33,757 bases of DNA from an uncultured Ruminococcus sp. (GTDB taxonomy: Bacteria > Bacillota > Clostridia > Oscillospirales > Ruminococcaceae), in NCBI GenBank assembly GCA_900541495.1, contig UQKC01000024.1:1-33757 (forward strand). The letters are read 5' to 3'. Numbering within the stretch: position 1 is the stretch's first letter; each line of letters opens with the position of its first letter. Shown here in pieces: positions 16,713 through 23,967 of this stretch. The notes beneath the pieces were generated by a model. That model searched no databases, had not been told where the DNA came from, and worked only from the letters and a program-made list of their open reading frames with translations. Position numbers and translations under genes: made by a program.

Positions 16713-16883
16713 ATGAAAAAGAACAAAGACGTAACTCTTATCCAGTTTACAAAGGCAGCACTCCCCATTTCCATTGCGCTCTCGATGATACTTATGCTCG
16801 GCGGCTTTATCGTCTACAAAGCTATCGCCGCTTATAACCACTATGAACGCTGGAAAGACTATGACGAGTGCGGCTTGTCCTGA
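16713..16883 (+). CDS. Small single-pass membrane protein (56 residues)
   Basis: A short open frame reading MKKNKDVTLIQFTKAALPIS, then a hydrophobic helix (ALSMILMLGGFIVYKAIAAY, about 21-41) and a charged, aromatic tail ending YDECGLS. GAAAGGA lies 11 bases before the ATG. It fills the gap between the YlqH-like gene and the amidohydrolase, whose start is 22 bases after this stop. The composition (basic N-terminus, one helix, polar tail) is that of a genuine small membrane protein. I do not recognise a family and assign no function. Confidence 0.6.
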   Translation: MKKNKDVTLIQFTKAALPISIALSMILMLGGFIVYKAIAAYNHYERWKDYDECGLS

Positions 16884-16905
16884 TTTTTCCCAAGGAGTAA
16901 AATGA

Positions 16906-18066
16906 ATGTATATCTACAACGCTGAAATACACACAATGGAGGGCGTTAAGCCTTTCATCGGTTACGTTGGCTTTGAAAACGGCAAGATAACCTCCGTCGG
17001 CGAAGGTGAGCCTGCCGATATCCCCTCCGACAGCTTTGACGCAGGCGGAAAGAAGCTTTTCCCCGGCTTTATCGACCCACATTCCCACATCGGACTTATC
17101 GGCGACGGAATGGGCGTTGAGGGCGAGGACGTGAACGAGGACACTGACCCCGTAACTCCGCACCTGCGCACTATCGACGGCATAAACTGCTTCGACCGAT
17201 GCTTTTCGGACGCTGTTGCCTGCGGCGTTACCACAGCCGTTACGGGCGTCGGCTCGTCCAACCCAATAGGCGGCGACTTTATCGCGGTAAAAACGCACGG
17301 CAGATGCGCCGATGAAATGCTTATCCGCAAGGTCGGCATAAAATTTGCCCTCGGCGAGAATCCGAAGTCCACATTTTCGGACAAGGACACCGCTCCCGTT
17401 ACACGAATGGCTACTGCGGCAATTATCCGTGAGGCTCTTTTCAAGGCGAAGCGCTATCTTGACGATAAAAATTTCGCAATTGAAAATGATGAGTCACTCC
17501 CCGAGTTCGATATAAAATCGGAAGCACTCATTCCCCTTTTCGAGCATAAACTAAAGGCGCATTTCCACTGCCACCGTGCAGATGATATTATGACCGCTGT
17601 CCGCATTTCAAAGGAATTCGGACTTGACTATGTGCTTGTCCACTGTACCGAGGGTCATAAAATTGCCGATATCTTAGGCAGGGAAAACGCCTCTGCACTG
17701 ACAGGTCCTATTATATGCGACCGCGGAAAGCCTGAGCTTGCCGAGCTTACAACTGCCAATGCAGGCGCACTCTGCCGACACGGCGTAAAAGTTGCTATCT
17801 GCACCGACCACCCCGAAATTCCCGTGCAGTATCTTCCGACAAGCGCCGCATACTGCGTGAAAGCAGGTCTTCCCAAGGAAGAAGCGATGAAAGCGCTCAC
17901 CATAAACGCCGCCGAGATAATCGGCATCGCCGACCGCGTTGGCTCGATAAAGGTTGGAAAGGACGCTGACTTCGCAATTTTTGACGGCGATCCGCTCGAA
18001 ATAATGACAAACTGTTCCGCCGTTTTCATTGACGGAAAGAAAATTTTTGAAAGGAACGACATTTAA
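16906..18066 (+). CDS. Metal-dependent amidohydrolase (imidazolonepropionase/dihydroorotase-like superfamily)
   Basis: A 386-residue member of the amidohydrolase superfamily. It has the split beta-sandwich start (MYIYNAEIHTMEG) and end (GSIKVGKDADFAIFDGDPLEI), and TIM-barrel metal ligands: HSH in PGFIDPHSHIG, His in KAHFHCHRADD, His in VHCTEGHK and Asp in CTDHPEIP. The reaction is hydrolysis of a C-N bond in an unknown cyclic or amide substrate. AAGGAG lies eight bases upstream. It is followed one base later by the fumarase alpha gene, so the two are co-expressed, which may hint at a link to fumarate- or amino-acid-breakdown metabolism; this is inference. Confidence 0.85.
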   Translation: MYIYNAEIHTMEGVKPFIGYVGFENGKITSVGEGEPADIPSDSFDAGGKKLFPGFIDPHSHIGLIGDGMGVEGEDVNEDTDPVTPHLRTIDGINCFDRCFSDAVACGVTTAVTGVGSSNPIGGDFIAVKTHGRCADEMLIRKVGIKFALGENPKSTFSDKDTAPVTRMATAAIIREALFKAKRYLDDKNFAIENDESLPEFDIKSEALIPLFEHKLKAHFHCHRADDIMTAVRISKEFGLDYVLVHCTEGHKIADILGRENASALTGPIICDRGKPELAELTTANAGALCRHGVKVAICTDHPEIPVQYLPTSAAYCVKAGLPKEEAMKALTINAAEIIGIADRVGSIKVGKDADFAIFDGDPLEIMTNCSAVFIDGKKIFERNDI

Positions 18067-18067
18067 A

Positions 18068-18910
18068 ATGAGAGAGATAAATGTTTCCGAAGTTGAAAAG
18101 ATCGTAAGTGAGCTTTGCATCAAAGCGAACCGCAAGCTCCCCTGCTCGCTTGTTGAAAAGATAAAAAATTCGCCCGACGGCGAAAAATCCCCGACGGGAA
18201 GAGAAGTTCTCTGCGACCTCGTTCGCAACATCGAAGCCGCTGAAAGCGAGAATATCGCAGTCTGTCAGGACACGGGAATGGCTGTTATTTTCCTCGATAT
18301 CGGTCAGGACGTGCACTTCGTCGGCGAAAGTCTTTACGAAGCTGTAAATAAGGGCGTTTCCAAGGGTTACACCGAGGGCTATCTCCGCTGTTCGGTCGTT
18401 TCCGACCCTCTTGAACGCGTAAACACGGGCGACAACACGCCTGCGGTGATACATACACGCATCGTTGACGGTGATAAGGTGCATATCTCGGTCTGCCCGA
18501 AAGGCTTCGGCAGTGAGAATATGTCCAAGCTGAAAATGTTCACACCGTCTGCTACTATTGAAGATATCGAAAACTTTGTCGTTGAAGTTGCATCTGTCGC
18601 AGGAAGCAACCCCTGCCCGCCAATGGTAATCGGCGTTGGCATCGGCGGCGACTTTGAGCAGTGCGCATACCTCGCAAAGAAAGCATTGTGCCGCGATATC
18701 AGCATCAAGAACGAAAAGAAGCTTTACAGCGATATGGAAGAGCGCATACTTGAAAAGGTAAACAAGCTCGGCATCGGACCTCAGGGCTTCGGCGGAACGA
18801 CAACAGCGCTCTCCGTTGCAATAGAGCAAGCACCTACGCACATTGCAGGACTTCCCGTTGCGGTAAATATCGGCTGTCACGTTACAAGACACGCAAGCAC
18901 TGTTATTTAA
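18068..18910 (+). CDS. Fumarate hydratase class I, alpha subunit
   Basis: A 280-residue alpha subunit of the oxygen-sensitive [4Fe-4S] fumarase/tartrate-dehydratase group, which interconverts fumarate and malate. Cluster cysteines are visible in VCQDTGMAV (Cys66), NPCPPMVIG and NIGCHVTRH, with the conserved GSENMSKLKM and IGIGGDFEQ-type segments between. The start at 18068 has AAAGGA upstream and lies one base after the amidohydrolase stop. In most genomes the beta subunit follows at once; here none is in the window, and the gene is followed instead by repeat and structured non-coding DNA. The stop codon is the first of four TAA codons spaced seven bases apart. Confidence 0.93.
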   Translation: MREINVSEVEKIVSELCIKANRKLPCSLVEKIKNSPDGEKSPTGREVLCDLVRNIEAAESENIAVCQDTGMAVIFLDIGQDVHFVGESLYEAVNKGVSKGYTEGYLRCSVVSDPLERVNTGDNTPAVIHTRIVDGDKVHISVCPKGFGSENMSKLKMFTPSATIEDIENFVVEVASVAGSNPCPPMVIGVGIGGDFEQCAYLAKKALCRDISIKNEKKLYSDMEERILEKVNKLGIGPQGFGGTTTALSVAIEQAPTHIAGLPVAVNIGCHVTRHASTVI

Positions 18911-18950
18911 TGCGTAATGCGTAATTCGTAATTATTTATATTTCGCATAT
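18908..18950 (+). repeat. Repeat border with stop codons every seven bases
   Basis: TAATGCG-TAATGCG-TAATTCG-TAATT puts TAA at 18908, 18915, 18922 and 18929, closing all three frames. The border then continues as ATTATTTATATTTCGC. The same arrangement, reversed, lies at 26483-26505 at the end of the desulfurase-like gene. Confidence 0.8.
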
Positions 18951-19083
18951 TTGTCACGAAACACCAAATTTCATAGTACAGTGTAAACTCTAAAACTTTT
19001 TTTCAGCATCGATTTATCAATTATTATATTATGTGTTTATATATAAACAGTAAGCAATTAAATAAGTCAAAGCTGATTGTAAC

Positions 19084-19285
19084 AAAACCAACCTCTCCTG
19101 CCGTACCCATATCTAACGTCCAAAAGCTTGACTTGTGTTTGTAGCATTTAGCCGGGAGAGGGTTGGTGGTTTGGGGAAAGGACGTGCAGAGGGAACACCG
19201 CAAGGAGGATAGGGGGAGGGCGGCCTTGCGTCCCCCTCGTACAGAGCGCCTCCCCCTGTCCTCCTAAAGGTTTTCCCTTTGCTCT
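19084..19285 (+). other. Strongly folded non-coding segment, possible structured RNA
   Basis: Three nested or neighbouring stems are visible. AACCAACCTCTCC (about 19086-19098) pairs with GGAGAGGGTTGGT (19155-19167). GCAGAGGGAACACC (19186-19199) pairs with GGTTTTCCCTTTGC (19269-19282) and encloses AGGAGGATAGGGGGAGG (19203-19219) paired with CCTCCCCCTGTCCTCCT (19249-19265), 17 pairs with one G-U. No reading frame of note crosses it. It could be a non-coding RNA or a fold-back repeat; I do not recognise a known RNA family. The flanks 18951-19083 and 19286-19400 are AT-rich with nothing clear. Confidence 0.55.
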
Positions 19286-19404
19286 ACCCACAAAAAATAT
19301 CATTTAAAGCTTTTATTACATTTGAATTGTACATTTTGGGATAACATTGTAAACACAATTGGATTTATTAAATCATCAAGTTTCAGAATTTACAGAGTAG
19401 TATG

Positions 19405-19560
19405 GGCGGATCCTATATACGCCCGTTGCAAACACTGTATTTTAGGCAAATTTTCTGTAGGGCACGGATCACCCGTCCCGTGCTGCAAGATGTTTCACGA
19501 TATAAAAACGCCCCTGTTTTCATCTAACCGATGAAAACAGGGGCGTTTTTTATTATGAGC
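19405..19560 (+). repeat. Dispersed palindromic repeat with terminator, copy after fumarase alpha
   Basis: The run GGGCGGATCCTATATACGCC, GTTGCAAACACTGTATTTT, CTGTAGGGCACGGATCACCC, GTGCTGCAAGATG and then the hairpin matches, base for base over long stretches, the reverse complement of 26299-26453. The terminator stem belongs to the unit. A 70-codon reading frame here is repeat sequence only. Confidence 0.85.
19504..19553. terminator. Perfect 21-bp bidirectional terminator
   Basis: Arms 19504-19524 and 19530-19550 (AAAAACGCCCCTGTTTTCATC and complement) with a five-base loop. T-runs on both sides let it end the plus-strand fumarase transcript and the minus-strand lacI-type transcript, whose stop is at 19652. 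Confidence 0.92.
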
Positions 19561-19651
19561 TGGACAACCGCCTTTCGGTGTGAGACACGCAGCTGCCGCC
19601 TACAGATTTGGTTTATAGTCGGTCATATCGGCATACCGTCTTGCACCTATA

Positions 19652-20680
19652 TCACCTTTTCTCCGCATTTTCACCGTAATTGAGCGAAGCTACGGAATCT
19701 TTGTAGACTATTTTTCCCTTGACCTGAACCATTCCCATTGTCATTCTTGGCGAACGTATCTTCATAAGGAGAGATTCGACCGCTATTTTCGACATTTGCT
19801 CGGTGTTTACCTCTACCGTGGTGATATTCGGGGTGCTTATTGAGCTGTAGACAGAGTTATCGAAGCCCGTGACGGAGATATCGTCGGGAACGCGGTAACC
19901 GTTTTCTTTAAGCTGCGAAATAAGGCGGCAGGCTACCTCATCGCAGTTGCAGACGAACGCTGTCGGCATTATCATCGGCAGTTCTATCGGTGTGAGCTGT
20001 CCCGTTTCGCTGTCACGGTCGGAGATGATAAAATAATCGTGGACGGGCATTTTATGCTCCATAAGCGACTTCGTATAGCCGAGAAATCTGTCCTGAATAC
20101 TCGATGTGGAGTGGATATTTCCGACAAAGGCGATGTTTTTATGTCCGTTTGAGATGAGGTAGTTCGTTATTTCATAAGAGCCGTAGAAGCTGTCACTGAT
20201 TATACAGCCGTCCGAGGTCAGTTCGTTGTAAAAGTCGAGAAAAACTATCGGTATCTTCGTATCGAGCGCGGCTTTTGTATAGCCGTCGGAAACCTGACCG
20301 AGAATTATGATGCCGTCAACGCGCTGGTGGAAGAAAATATCGGGCAGAACGCCGTTGTCCTCGTTTTTCTTCGTCAGCGTATGGAAAAAGACGTAATTAC
20401 CGTGCTTCTGCATCTCTGTAGAAAGTCCGCGGATAAATTTAAAGTAGAAAGAATTGTCCGAAACGTATCTTTCGGCAACTATCAGACCGATATTATTGCT
20501 GAGCGAGCTTTTTTTCGAGGCTGTATTCCTGACCTTGTAGCCCATTTCCGAGGCGGTCTTTTTTACCTGCTCCCTGAGGGTGCTGCTTACGCCTTTCTGA
20601 CCCGAAAGTGCTTTTGAAACTGCGACCGTGCTTATACCGAGCCGCTCGGCGATGTCGCCCATTGTAACGCTTTTGCCCAT
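19652..20680 (-). CDS. LacI/GalR-family transcriptional regulator
   Basis: A 342-residue repressor-type protein. The N-terminal helix-turn-helix and hinge (VTMGDIAERLGISTVAVSKALSG, about 6-28, then a hinge to 55) are followed by a periplasmic-binding-protein-like sensor domain (NIGLIVAERY, VDGIIILGQ, NGHKNIAFVGN, PDDISVTGFDNS). The start at 20680 has GGAGG six bases upstream; the frame extends to 20713 without support. It is divergent from the sugar-type ABC operon at 21327, so it most likely controls that operon and responds to its sugar. Its own leader contains a long inverted repeat (20697-20803). Confidence 0.93.
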   Translation of the reverse strand: MGKSVTMGDIAERLGISTVAVSKALSGQKGVSSTLREQVKKTASEMGYKVRNTASKKSSLSNNIGLIVAERYVSDNSFYFKFIRGLSTEMQKHGNYVFFHTLTKKNEDNGVLPDIFFHQRVDGIIILGQVSDGYTKAALDTKIPIVFLDFYNELTSDGCIISDSFYGSYEITNYLISNGHKNIAFVGNIHSTSSIQDRFLGYTKSLMEHKMPVHDYFIISDRDSETGQLTPIELPMIMPTAFVCNCDEVACRLISQLKENGYRVPDDISVTGFDNSVYSSISTPNITTVEVNTEQMSKIAVESLLMKIRSPRMTMGMVQVKGKIVYKDSVASLNYGENAEKR

Positions 20681-20695
20681 GGCTGCCCTCCGTAT

Positions 20696-20803
20696 TAGGG
20701 ATACGCCGATCAAAGCGAAGCGTTCGTTTCGCCGTTTTGGAAAATGTACGTTTTTGATTACATTTTGAAAAACGGCTGAAACGTATTGATCGGCATTCCC
20801 TTA
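20696..20803. repeat. Long inverted repeat in the leader of the LacI-type gene
   Basis: Left arm from AGGGATACGCCGATCAA (20697) to GGAAAATGTA (20748); right arm from TACATTTTGAAAAACGGC (20759) to GATCGGCATTCCCT (20801). The arms are about 45-52 bases and nearly complementary; the left one carries an extra AGCGAAGCGTTC. It lies between the promoter and the ribosome site, so the mRNA would fold into a long hairpin. The 38 bases from 20709 resemble the right end of the window (33720-33757). Confidence 0.8.
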
Positions 20804-20847
20804 GTATATGATACTATTATTTTATCATAAAACTTCGTATTTTGCAA
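20802..20847 (-). promoter_or_regulatory. Promoter and possible operator of the LacI-type gene
   Basis: On the minus strand TTGCAA (20847-20842) and TAAAAT (20824-20819) lie 17 bases apart. The inverted repeat TAGTAT-ATG-ATACTA (20802-20816) covers the expected start point and could be an operator. Confidence 0.55.
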
Positions 20848-21013
20848 GAGATTTTAACTGATTAATTTTCTTTAGTTTATTTAAAATTTAACTATGTAAT
20901 CCATTTTATTAACTTTAAAGTTAAGTTAATTTAGTCCATAAATTTAAATATTTATTGTATATTTTATTACTATTATATTAAGCAAGCCCTTTTACACCGT
21001 TAAGATTTTCTCT

Positions 21014-21023
21014 AAAACGTTTT
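21014..21023. promoter_or_regulatory. CG-centred palindrome, candidate LacI-family operator
   Basis: AAAACGTTTT is a perfect palindrome with the central CG typical of LacI/CcpA-type operators. It lies about 160 bases upstream of the ABC operon promoter, in the divergent region. A second pair of direct repeats, AACGTACAT, lies at about 21279-21304 just before the SBP ribosome site. The rest of 20850-21175 is AT-rich without other features seen. Confidence 0.4.
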
Positions 21024-21177
21024 CTTAAATAGTTCACAATTAGTATAATTCAAACAATAACAACGGTTTTACGGGCTTGTTTTTGCTTTGATTTATACCT
21101 TAAAATCAGGTGTTTGTGCAAAGTGCTTTAGATTAACAAAATTAAGTTGTACAAATTGACGCTATTGGTAAATTCGA

Positions 21178-21205
21178 TTGACAAACCGACTTGATCTGTT
21201 ATAAT
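21178..21205 (+). promoter_or_regulatory. Promoter of the ABC transporter operon
   Basis: TTGACA (21178-21183) and TATAAT (21200-21205) with a 16-base spacer. The start would be near 21212, about 115 bases before the lipoprotein ATG. Confidence 0.75.
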
Positions 21206-21326
21206 AAAAGCACAACAGCAAGTTCATTAACCGATTAAAAACAGCTTGTGTGATATCAGGTTATGAACTTCGCAAATAAGAACGTACATCATCTAAACGT
21301 ACATTATCTATTTGGAGGAATCAACG

Positions 21327-22757
21327 ATGAATTCACAGATGAAAAAAACAGCAGCCGCTGCTGCAGCAGTATTAATGGCTTGCTCCGTATTCGCAGGATG
21401 CGGTGAAAAGACAACCGACAACACAGACAGCACAACAACAGCAGCAACAACAAAGGCGGCAGACGCAAGCGCAGACAGCAATGACGCAGCAGCAGATGAC
21501 ACAACAGCAGACGCAGCTGAAGCAAACACAGACCTCTCCGGCACTATCAAGGTTCTTCACCACCGTACAGACAGAGATCAGGACGGCACAATGGCAAAGC
21601 TCACAGAGGGCTTCAATGCAATTTATCCTAATGTAACAGTTGAATATCAGTCCTTCACAAACTATGTTGACGATATCGCAACAATGCTCCAGTCCGACAA
21701 CTACGGCGACGCACTTATGACACCACAGGCTATCAAGCAGGCTGATCTCCCCAACTTCTTCGAGTCCTTCGGTTCTTTCTCCGACCTCGACAGCAAGTAC
21801 TACTGGCTCAAGGATTATGTTGCTGACGGTCAGGTATACGCACTTCCTACAGGCGGCACAGCTTCCGGTCTTCTCTACAACAAGAAGGTATGGGCTGACG
21901 CAGGCATCACAAGCCTCCCAACAACAACTGACGAATTCATCAGCTGCCTCCAGCAGATCGCTGACAACACAGACGCTATCCCTTACTACACAAACTACGC
22001 TGCAGGCTGGACAATTGCACAGTGGCAGTCACTCGTTCTCTCCGCTGCAGGCGATGCTGAATACAATGTAAAGCTCCTCACAGAAAAGAATGAACTCTTC
22101 TCCGACGGCAGCCCTTACGATGCTGTATACGGCACACTCTTCCGCATCTACTCCAACCCTGCTCTCCACGAAGAAGACCCATCCACAACTGACTGGGAAG
22201 GCTGTAAGCCTGCATTCGCTCAGGGCAAGATCGGTACAATGGTACTCGGTTCCTGGGCAATTTCCCAGTTCCAGGAAGCTGCTGTAAACGCAGGTGAAGA
22301 TCCTGCAAACGTTGGCTTTATGCCATTCCCTAACTCCGTTGACGGCAAGCTTTACTCCGCTTCTTCCAACGACTATATGATGAGCGTAAACAAGAACTCC
22401 GCTAACAAGGACGCTGCAATGGCTTATGTTAAGTGGTTCTGCGATGAATCTGGCTACGCTCAGAACGAAGGCATGATCTCCGGTCTTAAGGGCGCTGCAA
22501 TGCCTGAAACACTCTCCGCATTCGAAGACCTCGGCGTTGAACTCTTCGTTGAAGCAGCATATCCTGATGACCTCGTTGGCAAGTTCGATGAGATCGCTAA
22601 GGATTCCGAAGTTGACCCATGGGGCGACGCTACAACAAACTTCAAGGTAAGAATGGCTGAAGCTGCATTCAAGGGCGAGGGCGAAGATGCTTACAAGAAG
22701 ATCTGCGATGATGTAAACGCAGCTTGGGACGCTTCCAGAGATAAGATCCTCGGCTAA
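21327..22757 (+). CDS. Extracellular solute-binding lipoprotein of a carbohydrate ABC transporter
   Basis: A 476-residue family 1 substrate-binding protein. The signal peptide (MNSQMKKTAAAAAAVLMACS) ends in the lipobox VFAGC with lipid-bearing Cys25. A Thr/Ala/Asp-rich linker (about 28-76) ties the domain to the membrane. The mature domain carries the usual pattern: IKVLHHRTDRDQDGTMAKLTEGF, YPNVTVEYQ, ALPTGGTASGLLYNKKVW and SWAISQFQEA. GGAGGA lies upstream of the ATG at 21327. Codon use is more biased than in its neighbours, fitting high expression. A sugar ligand is inferred from family and LacI neighbour; the sugar is unknown. Confidence 0.93.
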   Translation: MNSQMKKTAAAAAAVLMACSVFAGCGEKTTDNTDSTTTAATTKAADASADSNDAAADDTTADAAEANTDLSGTIKVLHHRTDRDQDGTMAKLTEGFNAIYPNVTVEYQSFTNYVDDIATMLQSDNYGDALMTPQAIKQADLPNFFESFGSFSDLDSKYYWLKDYVADGQVYALPTGGTASGLLYNKKVWADAGITSLPTTTDEFISCLQQIADNTDAIPYYTNYAAGWTIAQWQSLVLSAAGDAEYNVKLLTEKNELFSDGSPYDAVYGTLFRIYSNPALHEEDPSTTDWEGCKPAFAQGKIGTMVLGSWAISQFQEAAVNAGEDPANVGFMPFPNSVDGKLYSASSNDYMMSVNKNSANKDAAMAYVKWFCDESGYAQNEGMISGLKGAAMPETLSAFEDLGVELFVEAAYPDDLVGKFDEIAKDSEVDPWGDATTNFKVRMAEAAFKGEGEDAYKKICDDVNAAWDASRDKILG

Positions 22758-22841
22758 TTACATAAGGGAACCCCTAACCGATAAATCCATTTGACCATTT
22801 CCTATCCTTCTTAATATTTTTATACTGAGTGGACTTTTCCG

Positions 22842-22879
22842 TATGGAACGGCGTTTCCCCCTATTTTCGCCGTTCCATA
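22842..22879 (+). other. Intercistronic hairpin between the lipoprotein and permease genes
   Basis: TATGGAACGGCG (22842-22853) pairs with CGCCGTTCCATA (22868-22879), 12 pairs around a 14-base loop, without a T-run. Such stems often protect the 3' end of the binding-protein mRNA so that it is made in excess over the permeases. A perfect 11-base palindrome CGCATTATGCG at 22930-22940 sits after TTGACA (22924) and might mark a weak internal promoter. Confidence 0.6.
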
Positions 22880-23047
22880 TCCTCTCGGTAAAAGAAATCG
22901 CTAATTAAATTGCGTCTTACGACTTGACACGCATTATGCGTACCAAATTTAATCAGCATTATCCAATTCTCCCAATCTCATTATGCAGACCGTCTTAACA
23001 TTTTTGACAAAACAATGTTTGGCGGCTGTTTTTTTCGGAGGCAGACT

Positions 23048-23965
23048 ATGAAAAGCCAAAACAATCTTTTGCAAAAGAACAAGCTCGGCAGGATACGATC
23101 GCAGCAGCTTCTGACGGTAATTTTGTTCCTGCTCGTTCCGTCAATTCTCCTTTTCGTTTTTACATATATCCCTGCACTCAATATGGTGCGCTACAGCTTT
23201 GAAAACAGAGATCAGTTCGGTCAGAATGTAACATTCTGCGGACTTGACAATTATAAAACGGTATTCACAACTCCCGAATACTTCGCTTCGCTCAAAAACA
23301 GCGTTTACTACCTCGTCGGCTCGTTTATCCAGCTCGGACTTGCGCTTTTCCTCGCAACTATCCTCTGCTCGAAGATAAGAGGCGCAAACTTCTTCAAGGG
23401 TGCGCTCTTCTTCCCTTATATGATAAACACAGTTGCCGTTGCACTTATCTTCCGCCGCTTCTTCCAGAGGGGTGACGGCGTTACAAACACAGACGGCACT
23501 CTCAATACTATCATCACACTTTTCGGCGGCGACCCTGTTAAATTCCTCTCGACAGAAGGACTTGCGAATATCTGCCTCGTATTCGTTTCGATCTGGCGTT
23601 ATATCGGTCTTGACCTTGTAATGTTCATCGGCGCTATCCAGTCTATTTCCCCCGACATCTACGAAGCAGCTGACCTCGACGGCGCAAACCGTTTCCAGGT
23701 CTTCCGCTACATCATCGCCCCCGGTATCCGTCCTATCATTCTTCTCCAGATGATACTCGCAGTTAAGGGCGCTATCAGCGTTTACGAGATCCCGTACATC
23801 ATCACGGGCGGTAAATTCGACACAAGCACATTCGTTATCCAGACCACCGAAACGGCGTTCAAGTACCAGAAGGTCGGACTTGCCGCCGCGATGACAATGG
23901 TTCTGTTCCTGATAATCATTATCGTCACCATTGTCCAGAAGCTCGTTCTGAAGGAGGATAAGTAA
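23048..23965 (+). CDS. Sugar ABC transporter permease, MalF/UgpA type
   Basis: A 305-residue integral membrane subunit. Six hydrophobic helices are visible, beginning with LLTVILFLLVPSILLFVF, and the cytoplasmic EAA loop that touches the ATPase reads EAADLDGANRFQVFRYIIAPGI. It starts at 23048 after CGGAGG; an upstream in-frame start at 23015 is poorly supported. Its partner permease starts two bases after its stop. Together with the lipoprotein it would import a carbohydrate. Confidence 0.93.
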   Translation: MKSQNNLLQKNKLGRIRSQQLLTVILFLLVPSILLFVFTYIPALNMVRYSFENRDQFGQNVTFCGLDNYKTVFTTPEYFASLKNSVYYLVGSFIQLGLALFLATILCSKIRGANFFKGALFFPYMINTVAVALIFRRFFQRGDGVTNTDGTLNTIITLFGGDPVKFLSTEGLANICLVFVSIWRYIGLDLVMFIGAIQSISPDIYEAADLDGANRFQVFRYIIAPGIRPIILLQMILAVKGAISVYEIPYIITGGKFDTSTFVIQTTETAFKYQKVGLAAAMTMVLFLIIIIVTIVQKLVLKEDK

Positions 23966-23967
23966 CT

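Noticed and set aside
19084..19285. 6S RNA, RNase P RNA or SRP RNA as the identity of the folded segment
   Set aside because: None of the conserved words of these RNAs that I know could be found, so no known name is given.
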